DNA of 64,000 nt from the NCBI GenBank assembly GCA_030268105.1, contig BSDZ01000003.1:4821001-4885000 (forward strand). Direction: 5' to 3'. Below are positions 1 through 9,928 of the stretch, piece by piece. Numbering within the stretch: position 1 is the first letter of the stretch; each line of letters opens with the position of its first letter. Under the pieces are notes generated by a model. That model searched no databases and was not told where the DNA came from. It worked only from the letters and a program-made list of their open reading frames with translations. The position numbers and the translations under genes were made by a program. The DNA comes from Volvox africanus. Lineage: Eukaryota; Chlorophyta; Chlorophyceae; Chlamydomonadales; Volvocaceae.

Positions 1-221
1 TAGGGTTTTAGAGTACTGTTGACGATTTCCCCAAGATGATTGATGAGAACATGAGGCTTAAAACCGAAGAACCATCCTGTTGAAGTTTTTCCAGGGGCCG
101 CCATGTCCTTAAAAACACGGTGGCGCTTGATACGCAGGGTATCACAGACAGCGACAGGGGTAGAATCAACTATGGCCAGGCCTGAGCATCTTCCTTTCAA
201 TTGTTCCAGCAACGCCCTCAT
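1..221 (-). pseudogene. IS982-like DDE transposase fragment, runs off left edge
   Basis: The minus strand from an ATG at 221 is open to the window edge. It contains the IS982-family signature block: VDST with the catalytic Asp, then a basic RIKRHRVFK segment, then GKTSTGWFFGFK, then a hydrophobic HVLINHLGEI strand. The usual continuation (a PGNxDDR-type block) would lie beyond position 1. The roughly 100 N-terminal residues of an intact transposase are not evident upstream. A short tandem duplication of a 15-bp unit at about 218-250 breaks the frame there. IS982 elements are bacterial insertion sequences that transpose by a DDE mechanism, so this copy is either a horizontally acquired relic or part of a related eukaryotic element. 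Family call is firm; activity is doubtful. Confidence 0.7.
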
Positions 222-731
222 GCAGTGCCCTCATGCAGTGCCCTCATGCAACGAGGAAGCAAGGTCACACAGCGCGAATAAGAGGGCAATGTCGGGAATT
301 CAGCTGTGAGATACTTTACAGGGTAGAATAGCTTGCCAGGGTACTTTCCTAGCTACACAGCTGACGAGTAACTCGCTCGATAATAATATAGGAATGGTTG
401 GATGCCACAAACGCACGCACACGGGCGAGTAAAGAGGGGCTTTCTCCTCCTGCATGCGGCCCTCATATGAGGGAGGCTGCTGCGTGATCCAGTCGGGGAA
501 TTCGTGCCACGCCCGATTAACTTTACCTGATGACCTACGATATGCGAATCGCTTATTGTTTGGTACTGCATTCCTGACTGAAGACGATGCCCACGTTCAA
601 AGCAATATATGAATAAGGATGTACGTACATGCCTGGACCAATGGCAAACGGCAGTGACCAGAAAACTGTAGGAACCATGTACATCCATCCCCCAGCCATT
701 GATCTGCATTCGTTAAGACATACTACTTAAC

Positions 732-980
732 CTGGATTTTGACCAGGCAGGCCTCGACCAGTGGCTGCACCGCCGTTGTGGGAGCAACAGTGGTGGAAGG
801 CCCCACTGCTGCTGCTGCCATTGTTGAGAGGGGAGACCCACCCACACCGGCGTTGTGCACGTCCTGCTGTATTTTCCGCTGCTGTTGCAGCTGCTCCAAA
901 CGCTGCTGGCGAGCCGCGAAGACAGTTCGGCCCAGCAATGTTGGTACAAACAAACAGCTACGGTTGTAACACCTTTCCTT
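732..980 (-). CDS. putative internal exon, Gln-rich coiled coil
   Basis: An 83-codon open segment lies between an acceptor (pyrimidine-rich tract ending TGCAG at 981) and a donor (CAG/GTTAAG at 732). It encodes a basic, glutamine-rich helix (AARQQRLEQLQQQRK) followed by an Ala/Thr/Pro-rich stretch. Phase is 0 at both ends. No ATG is needed, so this would be an internal exon of a minus-strand gene. Similar exon-like segments lie further right at 1447-1573, 2231-2342 and 3246-3347, but their phases do not join directly, so linking exons are missing or some are chance. Function not recognised. Confidence 0.4.
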
Positions 981-1149
981 CTGCAGTAGTATACATATTT
1001 AACGGCGACAGCAGCAGCCACAACAACGACAAAAGCAACAGGATACTTGCAGCTGGGACGACATGCCAACAACAAGAGATATATAGCTAGCTAGATAGGT
1101 AAGTAGCTAGATAGACCGACCATGGCCAAGGGCAGATATGTGTATTTAG

Positions 1150-1214
1150 GGTGTTACACTGTGAGCGACTGTGATCATCTTGGATGTTAGCCATAGATAC
1201 CCCAGGATACTACA
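1150..1214 (+). mobile_element. repeat family 1, degraded 3' part
   Basis: Contains the conserved 3' end TAGATACCCCAGGATACTACA (last base 1214) and a diverged middle (GATCATCTTGGATGTTAGCC). It is one of seven copies between 1.1 and 11.4 kb. The left part is too degraded to show the TGTTGTATC end. Confidence 0.6.
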
Positions 1215-1309
1215 ACAAGCGCCTGGGGCCCTGACCGGGCCTAACAACAGCGCAGGGGGAAACACGTGGCTTTGTCTGTATGTCCTGCCGTGTGCTCCTC
1301 CACGCGCTG

Positions 1310-1409
1310 GATACACACACATATACATATGTATATATATATACTTATAAATACATATATATGTATATATACATATATATACATACATATATATACATAC
1401 ACTACTCCA

Positions 1410-1441
<32 letters not shown>
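1310..1441. repeat. TA-rich microsatellite cluster
   Basis: Imperfect ACATATA units are followed by an uninterrupted run of about 15 TA dinucleotides (about 1413-1440). Further TA/CT tracts lie at 1800-1940, 3893-3915 and 9899-9926. These are the source of several spurious Tyr/Ile-rich open frames. Confidence 0.9.
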
Positions 1442-1446
1442 CAAAC

Positions 1447-1573
1447 CTGAATACAGGTTCATTGCTTCGCAAACAAAGTTGGAGTAGTCGAGTATGCTGT
1501 CCCACAGCCGGGACGAAAGCAAGCTGCTGGACAGCAGCTCAATTATCATTGATGTGTGCTTGCTTATATCTTG
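1447..1573 (-). CDS. putative internal exon of the same minus-strand gene
   Basis: This 127-nt segment has an acceptor (CCCATTAG at 1574) and a donor (TTCAG/GTTTGT). It encodes an amphipathic helical stretch rich in Leu and Ser (IELLSSSLLSSRLWDSILDY). Phase 0 in, phase 1 out. The donor opens straight into a TA microsatellite. Together with the 2231-2342 segment it loosely resembles the C-linker region of cyclic-nucleotide-gated or HCN/KAT-type cation channels, but no pore or nucleotide-binding motif is seen in the window. Confidence 0.35.
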
Positions 1574-1907
1574 CTAATGGGATTCATCAATCCCTTATGT
1601 GACTCGCTTATGTGATTAATTGATAAACCCTAAAGCCCTATAACTGTTGTATTACGGTACTAGCCTTTGGGTTTTAGTAAGAAGTCGCTCGGCTATACCC
1701 TCTATGCTTAAACGTAGTGGGTTGATTGCACGCCCTAATGTAACCGTGACCTGTCACTGGTGTCGCTTGAGTTGGATCTCGCCGGTTGATTATATGCATT
1801 TCATTTACATACATATTCATTATATCATATTCATTATATATACATATATTCATGTATTCTCTCTATATATATATCTCTATATATATGTATTCTCTATATA
1901 TATGTAT

Positions 1908-1942
<35 letters not shown>

Positions 1943-2230
1943 ATGCATTCTCTTCCTTAGAAACTGCAGCTCTTTATGGTGGCTTGCCGTACTGGGCAGA
2001 GGGTACCGATCAGCCGGTAGTTATCACTACCACCAGTTTGGGAGTGATACAACAAAAACGCTAATTAAATAAAATGTCAACCCAACTCATGTTGCAACTA
2101 CCTTTACTGAGAAGTGATCAAAGATGAAGGGTCATCCTGAGAAGGTGCTTGTGATTTGAACTTGGATACTAGCTACGTACACACACATCCAGCGTGATTC
2201 ATACCACATCCATGCATGCAGCTCACGCAC

Positions 2231-2342
2231 CGCGAAGGTCCACAGAATTCTCAACACCCGCTGCCGGAGATCTGGCGACAGGGCCTCGTGCATGCGCGCC
2301 TCTGCCACGAAAGCCACCAGGTGTTCCCATTCCATCTTCAAG
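2231..2342 (-). CDS. putative internal exon, channel C-linker-like helix
   Basis: The segment encodes WEHLVAFVAEARMHEALSP followed by DLRQRVLRILWTFA, then a GTGCGT donor at 2230. The pattern 'x-LSPDLRQRVLR' matches the short helix in cation-channel C-linkers (LPxxLRxRV). The acceptor is a TAAGCAG at 2343. Codon use and amphipathicity look coding. The identification rests on one short motif and is tentative. Confidence 0.4.
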
Positions 2343-2974
2343 CTGCTTACGCTCTGTGCACGTGGGAAAGGCGGTCTGTGTAAGTATGTGTATATACATG
2401 AAGAAATGGACTATTGCTGGCTGGCTATACATACCTACATACATATAGTGTATATTTCTCATATCCTGCGATGCCTGACCCGTTAGATGACTACTCCATA
2501 TATCGAGCAGACCACTTATGTATGATGTCCTGTCGTCCGTACACACATACACACGTCCGCATATACAGCATTTGTCTAGACATTTTAAAGTCAGCCTTTC
2601 TCCTGCCGTACATGCAAGATTCCATCCTGCTTGCAGTTTATTGCTTATTCACGGGCTAGCTGCCACGGGGGAACACAACGCCATTTGATTGTGCGAGGCT
2701 CTTTACCAGGTATATAAACAACACTGTCTACCCATCAGCAGCTAGTTAGCCATCAGCGTCGGCACCCTCCACGCTACCGTGCACGCACTTGTACCTGCAT
2801 CCGGTAGGTAGTAGTCGTTTTATCATGCCCTTCACTTTAAGCAAAGGCTCATGAGTCGAAGAAAAATCAAACATGATTATTTATCACTATTGTCATAGTA
2901 TTATAGAAATGATGCATGAGATAGAGGTAATACACACAGCGAATGAAACAGCACTTGGCTTTATTGTTGTGGGT

Positions 2975-2994
2975 AAATGAGAGAGAGAGAGAAA

Positions 2995-3051
<57 letters not shown>

Positions 3052-3069
3052 AGAGAGAGAGAGAGAGAG
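2975..3069. repeat. GA microsatellite
   Basis: About 95 bases of (GA)n on the plus strand with a few single-base interruptions (AGAAAG, ATAG, ACAC). It gives spurious Arg-Glu and Leu-Ser open frames on the two strands. Confidence 0.9.
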
Positions 3070-3245
3070 GCCCCTTCCACTATGAAAGCACGTCAGCAGG
3101 ATTATTGGAGATGCATCCTCATGATTATCATGATACCAGCCAATGAACACCCGATAGGATTCTTTAACTGGTTTATAAACAGCTTGTGTATAAGTGCCGT
3201 ATTATCAATTTACGACCACTACACTCGCTCCCACCTTCTATCTAC

Positions 3246-3347
3246 CTTGTGCATCAAATCTGGATTGCTGCCCAGGACTTCTCCCCAGCAATTCGGCAGG
3301 TGCTTGACGCTGTGTCCCGCCACACCAGAAACCAATAGTCCCAGCTC
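3246..3347 (-). CDS. putative internal exon, unknown
   Basis: A 34-codon segment lies between an acceptor (TTGAGTAG at 3348) and a donor (CACAAG/GTAGAT), phase 0 in and out. It encodes a hydrophobic then mixed stretch (LGLLVSGVAGHSVKHLPN). It may belong to the same minus-strand gene as the exons to its left. Weak evidence: only splice consensus and an open frame. Confidence 0.25.
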
Positions 3348-3464
3348 CTACTCAAGGAAGAGGAAAATTCTTGATGTTAGATGTTGGAGAGGTAATGATG
3401 AATTGGTATGGATTGGTTGTATGTAGTATTCTGGAGTGTGTACGGGTAGTATAGTAAAACGCTA

Positions 3465-3567
3465 AGATGATAGCACGGTATCCAAGGTGACCAAGTCTGG
3501 ACGACATCGATGCATCTTCCGATTGGGCCTTTGCTGCTGCAGGTGAATATATATGACAGAGATACAA
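3465..3567 (-). mobile_element. repeat family 1, minus-strand copy
   Basis: The complement carries the GTATCTCTGT start and the GGCCCAATCGGAAGATG core of the family, with a diverged 3' end (GATACCGTGCTATC instead of GATACCCCAGGATACTACA). Confidence 0.6.
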
Positions 3568-3569
3568 GC

Positions 3570-5229
3570 AACTTGATGCATGTATACTTGCAAGCTGTTG
3601 TGTGTAACATATGTATGGGGAATTTATCTCATGTGTACATAGTAGTCATACATGTACGACCATCACACCAGCACGATATGCAGGTGCAGAAGCACCATAT
3701 CAGCATCTCGAGAGGCCTTTGCGGTTCTCAACCACTATGTGAAATATACTGCCAAGAGCTGGACGGCAGGGTACGTACGTATAGCTCTCTGCTGCTGGAT
3801 GCATGAGAAAGTGAGCGAGGAGTGAGGGCTGAAATTCAAACTGGAAGACTATCTTTTCCCAATATCTATTTATGTATTTATCTCGGTGCCTATATATATA
3901 TATATATATATATATTGGACGGGTACCTTGGTTTCTTCCCCACTGATATATATGTCTATCAGCGAACTTCACCCCGAACGGTGGCTTATTCCAAAAATGC
4001 CCGGAAATATCGTATCGCACGAAGCGCGGCTTTCAGGGGGCAGAACAATTTTCCGCGTGAAAAACATTACTTGTTTCCGGGGTGACCTGGGAAGACTTTG
4101 CCAAATGTAAGGTCCAGTTCCAGGGACAAAGACTGGCTCGGGGACCTTGTGACTTCACAACTTGGCACTAAGGAAGCTGATTAACGAGCTTATTAATAAC
4201 ATTTATATAAAAGTGGTTATATTGATATACCATAACATACCATAACCTCTAACCAGCGATGTTAGATGCAAAGGAGCAGCCAGCTAAGCAAGCATTTAGA
4301 GGTTCGGTTATGAATACTTCGGAGTTCTTCAAGGTCATGAATGGTTAGCTCAAAGACTTCTCAAGTTCACGGTTAACCGTCGCTCACTCAACCTTCTGAT
4401 GTACACATCTACAGATTACATTCGGCAGGCTGCTTTCGCGATCTAAGAGGCCTACCTATTTCACTGATTGTTGCTGTTTGGGTTTGCGATGATGCCGGCT
4501 CATGGCGTTAGCAGGCAAACGACTGCAAACGCAAGGGCAGGGACCTCACGCCGCTCACGGCGTCGTAAACATTTCACCAAAGCGAACGGCGAGGACGTCA
4601 AGTGTTAGAGTGTCGCCAGTACTACTGATGGAAAGCTTTAAGCTGTATCCGAAATGCCTGCGGCTTCAGCAATTCACCCCACAGCATCGAGCTCCGTGTC
4701 GGCACTGTGGAACTCTTTTGCCCCGAGAGTTGGCCTAAATTAATTGTACACAACGTTACATTCTTTGTAGATAGCTGTAAGCAAATTCGTCGACCTGCTG
4801 GTGGCAAATCGCCATGCCTGTGAGAGCAGCTTAGTCATCCAAACTTGTTGTTCGATTCATTTCACGCCGTCATGCCAGAATTCCATTATGAGAGACACGG
4901 CACCTTTTGTAATGAAATTTAGGCCGAGAGGCGTTGATGTGATCTTGACCGGGGTCAAAGGAGACTAACAAACTTGTTTGTACTCGTACGATTGTTATTG
5001 GCCAAAATAAAGATACCTTGCAATATAGAATGTATTATGTGACCAATATCGCGTTTCCGCCGGGCGAGATATTATGTTTGGTCCGACGGACATGGCCCCG
5101 CCCAAAAAGTAAGCCCTTGAAAGCGTTAGCAAGTATTTTAAAAGATATCTTTCATGAATTTTAGTGTGTATAAATGAAGAACCAATGTTAGATCGTCAGC
5201 TGTTCGACGATCCATCAGCTGTTAATTCA
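3570..5229. other. no gene seen
   Basis: Contains a TA microsatellite (3893-3915) and short open frames on both strands without coding character. Nothing recognisable. Confidence 0.6.
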
Positions 5230-5470
5230 TACAGGTGTACAAAGTGAAATCACAAGTAAATTATCAAAAGATCGCTATTACAGGCCGATAACTTTATCAT
5301 GGATATCAGCGGATTTAGAAAAGCAAATGGTGAACAATTTCTTTGCCAGATATCAGATATAACAGGATATTTATTATCCCATTTTATTCCAAATTGTTTT
5401 AACTCAAAATGGGAAGAAGGTATTGAGAAGGGGAAGAAGGAGAAACCAAAAAAGCAGGCAACATAATTTG
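5230..5470 (+). pseudogene. possible reverse-transcriptase remnant, AT-rich
   Basis: An AT-rich island with a plus-strand open stretch reading YYRPITLSWISADLEKQ followed by VNNFF. This resembles the NYRPIxLLxxxxKxxEKxxxxR block at the start of non-LTR retrotransposon reverse transcriptases. Stops follow soon after. A remnant only, weakly supported. Confidence 0.25.
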
Positions 5471-6099
5471 TAGGTGGCACTAATACTGATAGGATGCCAA
5501 ATAAAGATATGCAAACAATCTTCTCACACAGATATCGAATCTGGAATTGAGAATATCATCCATCCACTGGCTTGCGGACTTTGCTTCACTATTAAAACAT
5601 GCAGGCAAACCTTACCCGATTTAACCACTGGCCTCAATATAGATGCAATGGCGTTATTTCCTTACATGCCGAGTGGTTGCATAGCCGGCTATGCAACCCC
5701 TAAGTTCCCCACTTCCTTCACAAACACCAGGCGCTACGGCCGGCATACTATTATGATTATGACTATTATTTCTAGAATTGGGTAAGGCAGAATATCTAAA
5801 TGCGACTACTGGGATATCTAGATGGAGGTGGAGGTGGAGGGAGAGGAGAGGTTGGAGGGGTGGGGAGGGTAAGGAAGCAGAGGTAGAGAGTGCTGGGGAA
5901 GGTGGTTTCAGTACTGCCGAGCTGCTTGCATTGGGTTTCGATGAATTATTAATAGCATGCTAGGATGTCCTTGAATCCTATTTTATATTAACCACAACAT
6001 TATTCATCAAACTCGCGTCAACAGAAAGCATATATACCTTGTGATAAAGCAAAAAACGCATTTTTTGTCCCTGGAAAACGTTTTTGTAAGTTCCGGGGG

Positions 6100-6233
6100 T
6101 GTTGTATCTCTGTATCAATATCTGCCTAAATAGTTTGGCCCGATCGGAAGATGTCCAGCTTCCTGATCATCCTGGATATTAGCCTTAGATACCCCAGGAT
6201 ACTACAGGTCCCAGGATACCCCAGGATACTACA
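6100..6233 (+). mobile_element. repeat family 1 with duplicated 3' end
   Basis: Starts TGTTGTATCTCTGT, carries the core GGCCCGATCGGAAGATGTCC and ends GATACCCCAGGATACTACA at 6206. The last ~27 bases are then repeated, giving a second end at 6233. The two ends read TGTTGTATC and GATACTACA, an 8-of-9 terminal inverted repeat. Confidence 0.75.
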
Positions 6234-6380
6234 GGTCCCACTGGGAGGAACGATTTGGGGCCTACTTATAATGGTTCCGGGGTGCTCCATGCCAGACGGA
6301 AGTTTTTGGGGCTCCGGGGGAACCCTGGAACAAAATGCTACCCCTCTGGATAATCCTATGTACGTATATATCCAGCCACA

Positions 6381-6484
6381 TGTTGTATCTGTGTTGTGTC
6401 GGCCAACAAAGGCCCGATCGGAAGGATGACCATCTGAGGTCCAGGATCCTTTGACACTACCCGTAGATACCCCAGGATACTACA
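6381..6484 (+). mobile_element. repeat family 1, intact copy with 5-bp target duplication
   Basis: A 104-bp copy runs from TGTTGTATC to GATACTACA. It is flanked by CCACA at 6376-6380 and again at 6485-6489, consistent with a 5-bp target-site duplication. It has no coding capacity, so it would be a non-autonomous (MITE-like) element moved by a transposase encoded elsewhere. Confidence 0.75.
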
Positions 6485-7685
6485 CCACACATCCAAGCAT
6501 GCACGCACACACCTTGGCGGTGAATGTCAGGCCCTCTGTCGTGGATGCCATAAAGCTGTTGGCGATAGTCGATGGGGTCCAGTTTCCAGCTGCTCCAGCC
6601 TATCTGCTATTTACAATAGCAACGGCAACAGGAATCGGCTGCGTATGTATGTAGATAGCTGGCTCTATATGTATACATCTATCTATCTGCGTGCTAGACG
6701 GGCGCAGCGCGCCCAGTAGTGGTTCGCTCCTACATGTATGCGTGCGCGCGTCAGCATTATTCCATCCGCAAAACAGCAACACCCTCGTTGATTATTATGA
6801 TTACTACGGCAGAGGGCATTACATACTGCTGGCGGGCATGTATACATGCAGTCAGCTGTCTAGCCAATAACAACGCGCAGAACGCAGCAGCTAGCTAGAA
6901 GGACGTTCTATGTCATCACCATCCTTTATTTCGTCTATAAATCTGTCACGGTGATCCATCGGTTCCTTGCTTACTTGATGACGTTAGGCATTAATAATAT
7001 TATTTAATGAGCGCAAGCAAGGCTGTGTGCATCGATGAGGTTTCCGCGCACTACGAGCTAACGCACAAACCTGCCAAACTAATAACCTCGTATGGATAAA
7101 CGGTGAACGATGACGCATATATGGCCCTTCGTGATGACCTCATCATCACCATTATTATGCTTGCAATTATCCTTGGCTGGATGGGCCGCCAGTCGGAAGG
7201 TGCTCCCCGCCGCCCTGCTAGCTGGGCTGGCCTTCAGGTGGATTGAACGTATGTATGTAGCGAGTTTGTATTCATCTACGTATGTTGTATAGCGTTAGAT
7301 AGATTTGCTGAGTCTACGAGGTAGGGTGTTGACAAGCGAAACAAATGAAAGCAAAGGAACGGCGGACCCTATGTATATATATATAGATATGGTTGCCCGA
7401 TATAAATATAGATATAAATTGCCACAAGCAAGGCGTGCCAAACAAACGATGGAAGCGCCCAAACGAAGCGCCCAAACGAAGCGCCCAAAGGCGCAGCGGT
7501 CTGAACGAACGGATGAGGGGCCCCGAAAATACAGGGGAAGGTTGGGGCTGACACATACTAGGTGGATGCATCCACCCTACCATGAAGGGACTGTATATCA
7601 ACAGACACAATCAAGCCACGAGACTAATTGCAGATTGCCTCCACAATGGCTGATTGACACGGAGGCGGTCTAATGATTAATATGA
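6485..7685. other. no gene seen; tandem Ala-Pro-Lys-like short repeats
   Basis: Holds a small tandem block at 7451-7490 (GAAGCGCCCAAAC units) and a partial family 2 relic at 7519-7551. No supported coding exon. Confidence 0.6.
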
Positions 7686-8016
7686 ATGAGAGGGAAAGCT
7701 GATGATGATCCGCTACAATACCCCGACCGAGAGCGGGCCAAAGACCCTAATGTTAAGGGCAGGGTGCCCCCATGTCGATGGACGGTGACGACCCCAATTA
7801 AAGTGACCTGCGAGCTGACCAGTAGCGGAGTTGACGCCTTAGTTGATTCGGCAGATTCCGCTGGATGCTGGTGGTGGGTGCTGAACCTGGGAAAACCACT
7901 GATTTCGGAGAAGTCGGCATGGGAGACTGGATGAGGGTGCCCCGAAACACCGGGGAAGGTAGGGACTGCCAGGTTAGTGGCCACGGGTGATGTACCCCCC
8001 TATCCTACACACATAT
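7686..8016 (-). mobile_element. repeat family 2, minus copy
   Basis: The 212 bp at 7805-8016 is the exact reverse complement of 9279-9490. The similarity to the copy at 61.7 kb continues weakly to the left of 7805. The unit includes a small palindrome (CCCCGAAACACCGGGG). A partial relic of the same motif lies at 7519-7551. The open frame it creates is identical in the two copies because the DNA is identical, not because of selection on a protein. Confidence 0.8.
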
Positions 8017-8069
8017 AAATACTGTCATGGGACACGCATTCCCGGCGGGATGCTACCTCACCACCCCAT

Positions 8070-8590
8070 GGAAGAAATCAGTCGCTGTTTATCCCCAACA
8101 CACTGTTTATGCCCACCCTAGCCCTATGGAAAGCTAAGGATAGACATTACAAGGGACCACAAGACCAGAAAATAGCCTACATCATCGAAGTAGAATACAC
8201 TGGGGACCTGCAACGAACAAGAAAGCTGACCCAAGAGACGGAACAGCAAAATGCAAATGCAAAATTGAAGGAGGAAGTGACTAAGGCCGGGTGGACAGTC
8301 TGTTAGGCTGATGCACAAATCGTCACCCTGGGATCCACTGACACCCTAGGGTTGGTTGGTAGGCCTACCAAAAAGCCTGACACCTATGCTATGCCAAATC
8401 GGAGTGAATCCAGAACAAGCAATAGGTACCTCACAAAATATTCATCAGCAAACAATGGAAATGGCAGGTGCAATCATCCGCACCAGAAGAGTGATGGAAA
8501 ACACAAACGAATAAAAGTGGGCCGTGATAATGCCCCCCTCCGGTGGTACGGGCATACATACGCCACCTCTCAGTTCCTACCCCTTTAACA
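8070..8590 (+). pseudogene. non-LTR retroelement 3' remnant
   Basis: Plus-strand translation from about 8109 reads QKIAYIIEVEYTGDLQRTRK, then LKEEVTKAGWTVC, a stop at 8304, and in the same frame AQIVTLGSTDTLG. The pattern 'IIEVgYtxDL...LKExlxxAGW.V...vxLGttGTi' is typical of the region after the reverse transcriptase in LINE-type elements of algae. The in-frame stop marks it as dead. Confidence 0.45.
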
Positions 8591-8761
8591 CACGCCAGGC
8601 TACGGCCCGCGTATCGGACCTTTGTTTGTCGAGGCGGATATGACAGATATACAATACATTGTGTCGAAGGGCTGGGGTGGGTGCGGGAGGGAGTCAGTAA
8701 CAAGCTTCAATACTATCGTAAGGGCGGAATTCATGCTGTGACTACATATGGAGCTGGTATG

Positions 8762-8861
8762 TGTTGTATCTCTGTTGTGTCGGCCTACAAAGGCCCGACC
8801 GGAAGATGACCATCGACGACCCAATCTTCGACACTACCCGTAGATACCCCAGGATACTACA
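8762..8861 (+). mobile_element. repeat family 1, intact copy
   Basis: A 100-bp copy with both family ends and the core AAAGGCCCGACCGGAAGATG. CTGGT occurs at 8754-8758 and immediately after the element at 8862-8866, a possible target duplication with a 3-base offset on the left. Confidence 0.75.
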
Positions 8862-9278
8862 CTGGTGCCTGAAGAAAGTAAAAAAAGGAATCCAAGCCAA
8901 GCCGTATGCATGGCTACGTACTGTTCCCGATTACACACGCCAGCCTTAGGGGCGGTGTTACCATAATAATCTTATTATTACATAGCTATCGGCTGCATGT
9001 TGTACATACGTGTCCATTTGTCTGTTGATTAAGGTGTTGGAGACGGCGATATGCATACATACAGAGTAGGGAAAGCCCGCCACTGCTGGTACATAATCAC
9101 AAACACACATGCGCGCGCCTCTAGCTAGGTGCCTATCTATTCCGCCTGTCTGATCCATACATGCATACATGAATGGCACATGCATGAGTCTGATGAGTGC
9201 GCCCGTCCTTCTGCCTGCAGCGGGTGGCATGCGTGGATTTATACAAACTCACATATCATGTTTTTGCCCCTGCTACAT

Positions 9279-9490
9279 ATATGTGTGTAGGATAGGGGGG
9301 TACATCACCCGTGGCCACTAACCTGGCAGTCCCTACCTTCCCCGGTGTTTCGGGGCACCCTCATCCAGTCTCCCATGCCGACTTCTCCGAAATCAGTGGT
9401 TTTCCCAGGTTCAGCACCCACCACCAGCATCCAGCGGAATCTGCCGAATCAACTAAGGCGTCAACTCCGCTACTGGTCAGCTCGCAGGTC
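9279..9490 (+). mobile_element. repeat family 2, plus copy
   Basis: A 212-bp exact inverted match to 7805-8016. Its right end is cut precisely where a family 1 repeat begins. Perfect identity suggests recent duplication or gene conversion. Confidence 0.8.
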
Positions 9491-9595
9491 ATATATCCGC
9501 CAACAGCAAAGGCCCCATCAGAAGATGTCCAAATAGACAACTGCTGGTCACGTTGGCTTTTACCTGTAGACACCCTGCCTAATCAGGATACTACA
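9491..9595 (+). mobile_element. repeat family 1, 5'-truncated, fused to repeat family 2
   Basis: The core (AAAGGCCCCATCAGAAGATG) and 3' end (AATCAGGATACTACA) of family 1 are present, but the TGTTGTATC end is missing. The left boundary is exactly the end of the family 2 repeat at 9490, so the two elements are directly joined. Confidence 0.65.
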
Positions 9596-9810
9596 TGGTT
9601 CCCTATACTTGCTCCGCCCCCGCCCTATACACATCTATCTTTCCCGCCCATCCGCTGCATGCTTAATTGCTTAATACCAAGCGTAAAGCAAATACACCTG
9701 TGTGTAGGCGCCGTGTTGGCAGCCCTGAGTTGATTGTGCATGCGCATGCAGGCTTGCTCGCGTGCTTGCGTGTGGCTAGGCTATATCAATCGTATATAGG
9801 ATGATGCTAC

Positions 9811-9876
9811 CACCACCGACCACCACCACCACCACCACCACCACCACAAACACCACAAACACCACCACCACCAATG
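9811..9876. repeat. (CCA)n microsatellite
   Basis: ACCACC/CCA trinucleotide run with two ACAAACACC interruptions, just downstream of the stop codon of the minus-strand gene that ends at 9929. Confidence 0.9.
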
Positions 9877-9896
9877 CAGACAAGCATCAATTTATG

Positions 9897-9927
<31 letters not shown>

Positions 9928-9928
9928 T

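Noticed and set aside
7670..9733. Two identical open frames beginning MATNLAVPTFPG on opposite strands
   Set aside because: Identity comes from the perfect inverted DNA repeat, and the third copy at 61.7 kb does not preserve the frame, so no protein is indicated.
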